Positions 57,099 through 64,000 of a DNA stretch of 64,000 nucleotides are shown here, piece by piece; positions within the stretch are counted from its first letter, which is position 1, and each line of letters opens with the position of its first letter. The position numbers were made by a program, and so were the translations under genes. The notes beneath the pieces are model-generated. The model had not been told where the DNA came from and made no database searches. It saw only the letters and a list, made by a program, of their open reading frames with translations. This stretch comes from Hemicordylus capensis (lineage: Eukaryota; Chordata; Lepidosauria; Squamata; Cordylidae). The stretch is taken from the NCBI RefSeq assembly GCF_027244095.1, contig NC_069658.1, positions 263,942,687 through 264,006,686 on the forward strand, given 5' to 3'.

Positions 57099-57106
57099 CT
57101 TCTCAT

Positions 57107-58160
57107 TAGTACTCTTTCTTTCCCCCCTCCTCTTATGGTGGACTAGGGCAGCCATTCTGGGAAGATGTGCAACAACAGGCCTAACTCATGTCCACAGGAA
57201 TTATTCTACAGATATGGAGGACACTTCTTTCTTCTTGCTCCCTCCTGCTCTTACCTCTGCTGAGCAGGTGCTGTTCCCTACTTCTTGTTTTTTTTTTAAC
57301 TTTGTCCTTGCTTTTTAGGGCTAATCTCTTTTTTCCTCCTTTCCCTTACAGCATGAGTGCGCCCAGGCCTTTAACAACTTTTTGGCAGCCAGGCATTCAA
57401 TAGAAGATGGAGAAACTATCATCCGCTATCTTTCTAAATATCATGAAAATAATAAAGAACCAGGAGCTCTGCCAAGAAAAAGGTACTCAGCCTAGCTTTT
57501 TAAAAACACTGAATGAGCAAGTCTGTGGTGGTGTGAGCAGGCTTCACCTGTTGGATTGGTGCCTTCCATGTAGCTATTAAGCACATGACCTCTGCCAGTT
57601 AAGAAAACCAAGAAACAACTCTAGCCACTGCTCCATTCCTGGGGTTTTCCTGATTGCAGCCGCTCATTGAGATCTCACTTCAGCCTCCTGGGGTTTCCAG
57701 CTCGTGAGGAGTTAATGCCGTCTTCAGGGCCCTGGGCTGCTCCATGAGGTTTGGTCCAATGAGAACCACTCCCTCCCTTGATCAGGCAGAGGGAAACAAA
57801 GATCAGGGTGCTTTCCATCACTGGCTGGAAGCAGACACTAAAGCACACACACACACACCCGCATATGCAACAACTCTCTGACCCAGGAAGCTCAACACAC
57901 CGGCTAAGGCAGGGAGCAAAGCCAGAACAACCTCGTCTCCCTCTTCCCTTGCCTGCCAGAGCCCTCTAGTAGACACAGACAGCCAAGCACTGAGAGTTTC
58001 ATTTCTGAATAAATCCAAATGCCACCATAAGATCCTCTCATATTTGGCCCTAGCAGAAGATATTACCTACTATGACTTTTGGACTTTTTTCTAAGGGACC
58101 AATGCTTACCTGCAGTTTCTGAATAAGATGGTGCTGAGGTCAACTTTACTTACGAAGAAG
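57107..58160. other. No gene recognised
   Basis: A short CA run at 57844-57860; no exon or repeat end recognised. Confidence 0.3.
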
Positions 58161-58255
58161 TCAATGGCTGACATCTTGATTAAATTACTTGATAGAAGTC
58201 CTACTGATTTCATTTAGACTCCCACTGAATAATTTAATCAGGATGTCAGTCAATG
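58161..58255. repeat. Hairpin element, second copy
   Basis: 'ggctgacatcttgattaaatt' and 'aatttaatcaggatgtcag' form inverse arms. Same family as 40928-41025. Confidence 0.6.
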
Positions 58256-58504
58256 GCTTAGGGCTAGGCTAGGGAGCCAGAGTGGTCTAGTAGGCGGACA
58301 AAAAGGTGTTCATGTTTGTGGCAGAGATGTACAAACCCACCCAAGAGAAATCCAGGGAATCATTTCTAAACACTGGATTTTAGAGATGGGGTGTTCCACT
58401 AAATTCAGGAGGCATGGTAAGATTCTGGCTGAACAGGATACTTGCTGGAGTTTGGGTTGTTGGGTCCCTAGATCTGGGTGGGTGCCATTAATATTGTCGG
58501 CATG

Positions 58505-58760
58505 TGCTAATTTGGCAAAGAGGCACCTTTTACCGTGGTGATTCTCTTTATTTAGCAGGGGGAGAGTAACTGGCCCTATCCACCCCCAGCACAGTACCTC
58601 CAGCGACTGCTGCTGGTGTCTATCTTATGTTTCTTTTTAGATTGTGAGCCCTTCGGGGACAGGGATCCGTCTTATTTGTTATTTCTCTGTGTAAACCACC
58701 CTGAGCCATTTTTTGGAAGGGTGGTATAGAAATCGAATGAATGAATGAATGAATGAGGCT
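58505..58760 (+). mobile_element. L2-type LINE 3' UTR with (GAAT)n tail
   Basis: Clear copy of the family at 28016: 'gctaatttggcaaagaggcacc', 'ttgtgagcccttcggggacaggga', 'ttggaagggtggtatagaaatcg', then (aatg)n. Confidence 0.8.
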
Positions 58761-58762
58761 TA

Positions 58763-58985
58763 GAGACCTCTGGTGGCGCAGTGGTAAAACTGCCGCCCTG
58801 TAACCAGAAGGTTACAATTTCGATCCTGATCAGGGGCTCAAGGTTGACTCAGCCTTCCATCCTTCCGAGGTCGGTAAAATGAGTACCCAGAATGTTGGGG
58901 GCAATATGCTAAATCATTGTAAACCGCTTAGAGAGCTCCGGCTATAGAGCGGTATATAAATGTAAGTGCTATTGCTATTGCTATA
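58763..58985 (+). mobile_element. tRNA-derived SINE with L2-like end
   Basis: The head 'gagacctctggtggcgcagtggtaaaac' has an A-box-like block, and 'ggttacaatttcgatcct' sits in the B-box position. The end 'aaaccgcttagagagctccggctatagagcggtatataaa' is followed by (tgctat)n. Typical tRNA SINE layout. Confidence 0.7.
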
Positions 58986-60335
58986 TAGAGTCCCTGTGAT
59001 TTAGCAACTGAAGTGCTAGACACAGGCCAAGGAGATGAACATGTTCAAAGACAACTTTGTCACTGATTCTTAGAACCTTTAGCAGCTCATACACCATCAG
59101 TATCAAGTCCCAGATTAAAAATATTAAGTACTTGCCTTTCCATGTTCTTTCCAGCCTCTTCTCCATGCCCGTCTGCCTCCCACATTTACGGTGAAGCAAA
59201 CAAGAAAATTGTTTTTAAAGTGCCATGCTATTCTATGCCCATATTCCTTGCTTGAGGCACAAAAAAAGCATGATCTCACAAAATAATAGCCAGTCAGAAT
59301 GGGTAGAACAAACAATTTGTATTTATTGACCAGGATATTCAAGGCCCTCACATATTTTTATATGTAAAACTGGAATTTTATATGGTATGGCAGTTTAAAT
59401 ACATAATAATTTGCCAGGTTTTAGAGCTAAAGTTGGTTTTCCTCAATGGTTGCCCTAATCTTAAAATACTCTCCTAAAGTGAACATTTCATAATATTTTA
59501 AAATGTCCAAATAATATTTCACTTCAATCCTTCATTAATAGTAATAAACAGGGACTGAATAATCTGTCACACTGTCAGCCTAAAAAAAACGATGTTATTG
59601 TAGCATTTCCTTCTCATCACTGTGCAGGAATTCAAAACACTTCCCCACTTGGTTAATAAATACATTTTTTCCTCCAAAGACAAGCGCTTAGGTGAGCAAC
59701 CCCTCAACATTTAATAATCACCATCAGTACTAGCCAGATAAAATCCTCCAGGCCCAGTGGGCAATGACGTTGACTAGATTAACACTCAGTAGACAATGTA
59801 TTCTCTCTTTTTAAAATCAGTTATACAAAAAGTTACAGGGCAGGACCACACATGCATCTATGCGCATGATGACATGCTGATGTCATATAGGAATGTGGGA
59901 TTGGTCTCTTTTGGGAAAGTCTATATTTGAGGTGATATCATACAATGGCCTGGCGTTACTTGTGCGCCCAGGTCTGTGATAGTTCATTCACCCATGCAAG
60001 TCTCTATTTGATGTTACAGTCATCACATTTTACACTGAAAACAAAGAGAGGTTCAAAACCCAAAGATGCAACAAATATGAGAATATCAGGATTGTAAAAA
60101 CAAAAAAATCCCCACAGATCACTGCAAGTGCACCATTTCTTGAAAGAAGATGTAATAATTATAGCCAATAATTTTAGCTAGGGTACAGAAACATAACCAT
60201 TTTTGTGTTACATGATCTAGCTTAGAATCTACACTCCAACAAACATTTATAGGGGAGGTTGCTACTTGTGCACCAGTCATTTACAATTAAGTTTCAGACT
60301 CCGTTTTTGGACTAATACTGTCTTGGTTTGCCCTG
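58986..60335. other. AT-rich spacer, no gene recognised
   Basis: No exon or repeat end recognised on either strand. Confidence 0.3.
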
Positions 60336-60775
60336 CTTCGAATCACAGAATTTTAGAGCAAGAAGGGATCTTGGAAGGTCTTCTGGTCCTACCCGCTGCT
60401 CAGAGCAAAAATCTGCTGTATCATCTCTTGACATATGGCTGCTTAGCCTTTGTTTGAAGACCTCCAGTCAAAGAAAGCCCAGCCCATGGGGCAGACTGCT
60501 CCATTGTCAAAGAGTTCTTACAGTTAAGAGCTTCTTCCTAACGTCTAGCCTAAATCTGCTTCTTTGTAATTTCAACCCATTTGTCCTGCCCTTTGGAGCA
60601 ACAGAGAACAAGTTTGCGCTTTCTGTGAGGCAGCTATCTGAAGACAGCTGTTCAGATATTTGAAAATGGAAATCACATCTCCCCTTGCTCTTCTCCAGGC
60701 TAGATATATCCAGCTCCTACAATCATTCCTCATGGGACCTGGCTGACTACTTTCAGCCACAACATCCTTCTGAAG
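60336..60775 (-). mobile_element. CR1 LINE (bird-like type), 3' part, minus strand
   Basis: 'gaatcacagaattttagagc', 'gaagggatcttggaaggtcttctggtcctaccc', 'tttgaagacctccagtcaaag', 'tcttcctaacgtctagcc', 'catctccccttgctcttctccaggct' follow the reverse of the classic CR1 3' region. A different CR1 subfamily from the copies at 32942-38900. Confidence 0.85.
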
Positions 60776-61955
60776 CACCTTTCAGGATCAGAGTCAGGGA
60801 CACCAATTTGCAGTGGTTGAACTTCTTGGAGGGTAGGGTGGGAAGGGTGCTGCAGGGAGATTGTCATTCTTCCACTTGAGAGCTAACCCATGGGAGTCCT
60901 CAGAATATTGTCTTCCATGTTGTTTGACTTCGAAATGATGCCACTGGTCATCAAGAGGTATGGAGCTTGGTGTTGTTGGTATGCGGACGACATGCACTCT
61001 TTTTCTCTTTTCCAGATCATCTGGGTTCAGCAACAGAAGTCCTTGAACTTGGGCTCATGATCAGTGGTGGGCTGGATCAGAGTGAATAAACTTAAGAGTT
61101 TATTATAGTAGGGGACTAAATGGACCAGTTAATTGGGGACTTACCTGTTCTAGATGGGGTCACATGTCCCTATAAGGATCAGGTTCATAGTCTGATGGTA
61201 CTTCTGGACCCAACTTTGCTCTTGGATTCCCAGGCGGTGGCTGTGGCTTGGCGTACCTTTTATCAGCATCAGATTATACACCAACTACACCCACTGCTGG
61301 AAGGAAAAACTTGACCAAATGCTACTCACTCTTTCATAAGTTTGAGACTGAACTGCTGCAGTGCACTCAATGTGGGGCTGCCTTTTAAAAGTTGGGAACC
61401 TTCAGCCAGCACAGAATGCCATAGCGTGGCTTTTAGTAGGCATGGACCTGTATTTTCAAGTGTCACCCATTCTGAAGCATCTCTGTTGGCTAACTCAAGA
61501 GCCGGCTCCTTACATATAAAGCCCTAAATGATTTGGGTCCTGACTATCTCTGAGAAAGTCTCTTTCTGTGTGAGCCTTCCTGGTATGTAAGATGAGGTTC
61601 AATGAGGTTCAGCTTCAAATTCCATCTAATGTGAAGTCTCACTGGTCACCACTAGGAGCAGAGCCTTTTGAGTAGCAGCCCCGACAGACACTCTTCCTAA
61701 AGACATCAGGACAGCCCGCTTTCTGATGCGTTTCAAAAGATGGTTAAAAACATTTGGAAGAGCCTTTGAAAACTGCTAATGGTAATACCCAGATTGATTT
61801 GGGCTTCCCCCCTATGTATTGCTGCTCTTTTTGGATTTCAGCTATAGCTTTATTTGATGCTTTCAATTACATTTCTGGCATTTTATTGGTTTTAATTGCA
61901 AACTGCTGTGGTACCTTTTATGAAAAATGGCATATAAGTGGTTTTTTTAAAAAAC
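60776..61955 (+). mobile_element. L2-type LINE, RT to 3' end, decayed
   Basis: The reverse-transcriptase box reads 'WYADDMHSFSLF' at about 60978-61010. Further on are 'VAWRTFYQHQIIHQLHPLL' (61228-61300), then weak 'CTQCGAAF'-like and 'FQKMVKNIWKSL'-like ends. A 3' UTR near 61900 is 'tgcaaactgctgtggtacc'. Many frame breaks. Confidence 0.75.
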
Positions 61956-62061
61956 CCACAACACTGCAGTGGCCTATGGCTAAAAAACACAAATATCACA
62001 CAGTCAACTTATCTTCTTAAATGAAATCAGTTCTACACATACTAAAACCTATATTCTAAAG

Positions 62062-62197
62062 CAGGGCTGCTCAACTTCGGCCCTCCTGCAGATGTTGGCA
62101 TACAATTCCCATAATCCCCGGCTATTGGCCACTGTGGCTGGGGATTATGGGATTTGTAGTTCAAAAACAGCTGGGGGGCCTAAGTTGAGCAGGCCTG
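62062..62197. mobile_element. Palindromic hAT-type MITE (136 bp)
   Basis: Ends 'cagggctgctcaac' and 'gttgagcaggcctg'. The duplication ttctaaag / ctctaaag matches at 7 of 8. Same family and same length as 4296-4431. Confidence 0.88.
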
Positions 62198-62632
62198 CTC
62201 TAAAGGGTCAATTTAAGTTCTAATGGGAAGTTTTAGAAAAAAATTCTGTAGCTGTTGAAGATTACATTTTGGGGTTGTTTTTCACAAAATGAAAAATGTA
62301 CATTAAGGTACTTTAGTGCTGGATTTTAAATATATTTATTTATTTTCAATTAGTATCCTCATACTTGTTGCTCCTTTTTGATTTTTTTTTAAAAATCTTG
62401 TCCCTTGCTGTTGTGTGCTGCCTTTCATTTTGCTACTGGTCATCACGCAATGAACATGCATGTGTGAACTCACCTTTAACAGTCTATTATCATGAGGCAC
62501 ACTGCTTGGGAAAGTAAGCAACAACACTGGTTCAGAAAGCTACTGGCTAGAAAGCCATGTTCTAGATCCTTCAGGAGAGGAATATTGTTTATAGTAATAG
62601 GAATTAGTCTACCATAGCATTTTCTTCATAAG

Positions 62633-63648
62633 CTAGGGTTTGTGTGTGGTGTGGACTCTCTGGTGTGAAATAAGATGCGATTTTTGATTAAAACTTTTCC
62701 CGCAGTTGGGACAGTTATACGGCTTCTCCCCTGTGTGAAGCCGCTGATGGATAACGAGCCCAGAGTTGAAGCTAAAGCTCTTCCCACAGTCCTTACACGT
62801 ATACGGCTTCTGTCCCGTGTGAATGCCTTGATGCGAAATGAGGTGTGACCGCTGATTGAAGCTTTTACCACAATCAGAGCACTTATAGGGCTTTTCGCCA
62901 GTGTGGATTCGCTGATGTATAACAAGCCCAGAATTATAACTGAAGCTCTTCCCACAGTCGGGGCACTTAAAGGACTTCTCTCCCACATGGGTCCTCTGAT
63001 GTGAAAGCAGGTGCGATTTCTGACTGAAGCTTTTCTCACAGTCGGAACATTTGTACGGCTTCTCCCCTGTGTGTATCCGCTGATGTATGATGAGCCCAGA
63101 GTTATAACTGAAGCTTTTCCCACAGTCAAAGCATTTAAAGGGCTTCTCTCCTGTGTGGGTCCCACGGTGAGAAGTCAGGTGTGATCGCTGGTTGAAGCTC
63201 TTGTCACAGTCAGGGCACTTGTAGGGCTTCTCTCCTGTGTGAATTCTCTGATGCACCATAAGACCAGAGTGATTGCGGAAGGTTTTCTCACAGATAATAC
63301 ACAGGTAAGGTTTTTCTCCCAAGGGGACAATTTGAGGCTTACTGAGGCCTGAGCTTGGACGGAAGCTCTCCCCCTGCTTGCTACATGCAATCTCGCTTTC
63401 TCCAATGTGGATCAGCTGTTGGATGACAATTTGGTCAAGATTCTTAAAATCCTCCTCCTTGCAGTGAGCAGCTTTGTCTTGTATTAAGTCCAAGGGGGAT
63501 TTTTCTTGCTTGTCTGGCAAATCCTGACTCTCACTATCTCTTTCCCGTTTGCAGGCTTGGAAAACTCTCTCTTCAGGTCCTCCTAACCATCCATGTTCAT
63601 TTGGCTCTTCTTTTACAGACACAGGCTCCTCAGTTGCCATCCCATTGC
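62633..63648 (-). CDS. C2H2 zinc-finger protein, last exon (eight fingers)
   Basis: The exon opens after acceptor 'tctccacag' at 63649 and runs open to TAG at 62635-62633. The first in-exon ATG (63640) begins [17 protein letters not shown], but the open frame starts upstream of it, so earlier exons (often KRAB or SCAN) probably lie beyond the window. An acidic linker is followed by eight C2H2 fingers from about residue 112 (CIICEKTF...HQRIH) to the end, joined by TGEKPY/F linkers. Fingers 3-8 alternate two types: '(Y/F)NSGL(I/V)IHQR' and '(Q/N)(K/R)SHL(L/I)SHQ'. A weak relic of another finger precedes ('CSKQGESF...'). Expected role: nuclear sequence-specific DNA binding; target unknown. An AATAAA lies on minus near 62338. 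Confidence 0.9.
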
Positions 63649-63739
63649 CTGTGGAGACAAATGGGATTCAAATCCAGAAGTTATACTGTGGTTTTCAATC
63701 CCCTGCCTCCCAGGTCCAAGTCATACAGGTCTTTTTAAA

Positions 63740-63775
63740 TGAAAGGCGGTATATAAATGTAACAATAAAATAAAT
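63740..63775 (+). repeat. L2/MIR-type terminal scrap
   Basis: 'gaaaggcggtatataaatgtaacaataaaataaa' is the usual 3' tip of L2-tailed elements here; too short to classify. Confidence 0.5.
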
Positions 63776-63776
63776 A

Positions 63777-64000
63777 CAGGTGAAACTCAAAAAATTAGAA
63801 TATCATGCAAAAGTTCATTAATTTCAGTAATGCAAATTAAAAGGTGAAACTGATATATGAGACAGACGCATTACATGCAAAGTGAGATAAGTCAAGCCTT
63901 AATTTGTTATAATTGTGATGATCATGGCATACAGCTCATGAAAACCCCAAATCCACAATCCCAGAAAATTAGAATATTACATGGAACCAAGAAGACAAGG
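63777..64000. mobile_element. Tc1/mariner-type element, left end (cut by window edge)
   Basis: Begins 'caggtgaaactcaaaaaatt' right after a TA (63775-63776) and continues 'agaatatcatgcaaaagttc'. 'agaaaattagaatatt' near 63960 echoes the end motif. The end sequence is familiar as a Tc1/mariner terminus; the transposase would lie beyond 64000. Confidence 0.7.

Noticed and set aside
62626-63165. A 179-aa minus-strand frame in another phase
   Set aside because: Alternate-frame shadow of the zinc-finger repeat array.

Overview
This window looks like genomic DNA from a squamate reptile (lizard or snake), on minus-strand host genes embedded in dense transposon debris. The reptile assignment is an inference from repeat content: Bov-B LINE 3' ends, a Sauria-type tRNA SINE, a 5S-rRNA-headed SINE, an R4/Dong LINE, CR1 and L2-type LINEs, several Tc1/mariner families and many short hAT elements with 8-bp target duplications. 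There is no bacterial or organellar signature.

Host genes, all on the minus strand. (1) A two-exon gene (13516-12871 and 8452-7941) encodes about 385 aa with an N-terminal Myb/SANT-like DNA-binding domain and a C-terminal charged helical exon carrying an 11-residue repeat; the splice phase joins cleanly. (2) A six-exon TRIM-type E3 ubiquitin ligase spans 42046-23891. Its RING/B-box exon, 96-nt and 219-nt coiled-coil exons, 23-nt micro-exon, 113-nt linker exon and PRY-SPRY exon keep one open frame of 473 aa. (3) A C2H2 zinc-finger last exon (50481-49514) has an in-frame stop ahead of its fingers, so it may be a pseudogene. (4) A second C2H2 last exon (63648-62633) has eight fingers of two alternating types; its upstream exons lie beyond the window.

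Layout. 1-7 kb: hAT elements, a 145-bp tandem repeat, SINEs and L2 tails. 7.9-13.6 kb: SANT gene, with a pogo/Tigger-like MITE and a tRNA-Pro-like relic in its intron. 15-17 kb: a broken Tc1 element. 18-22.6 kb: a large decayed hAT with transposase remnants. 23.9-42 kb: the TRIM gene, whose introns hold nested hATs around an R4 LINE 3' end, a CR1 stack carrying MITEs inside MITEs and an LTR insertion, a Bov-B tail, and a structurally complete Tc1 element with a 340-aa open transposase. 42-46.6 kb: a duplicated TRIM promoter segment, a hAT with LINE/SINE cargo, L2 LINEs and tandem repeats. 49.5-50.5 kb: the first zinc-finger exon. 52.6-57.1 kb: a degraded non-LTR element broken up by a hAT, a 5S-headed SINE and other fragments. 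58-62.2 kb: L2, CR1 and SINE copies. 62.6-63.7 kb: the second zinc-finger exon, then a Tc1/mariner end running off the window.

The most useful observations are the complete TRIM gene model, the apparently intact Tc1 transposon, the R4 LINE end sitting in a TAA repeat inside two nested hATs, the two SINE heads (5S and tRNA) sharing one LINE-like tail, and several insertion orders that can be read from exact target duplications. I found no clearly novel host system. All family names come from motif recognition by eye; no database was searched.
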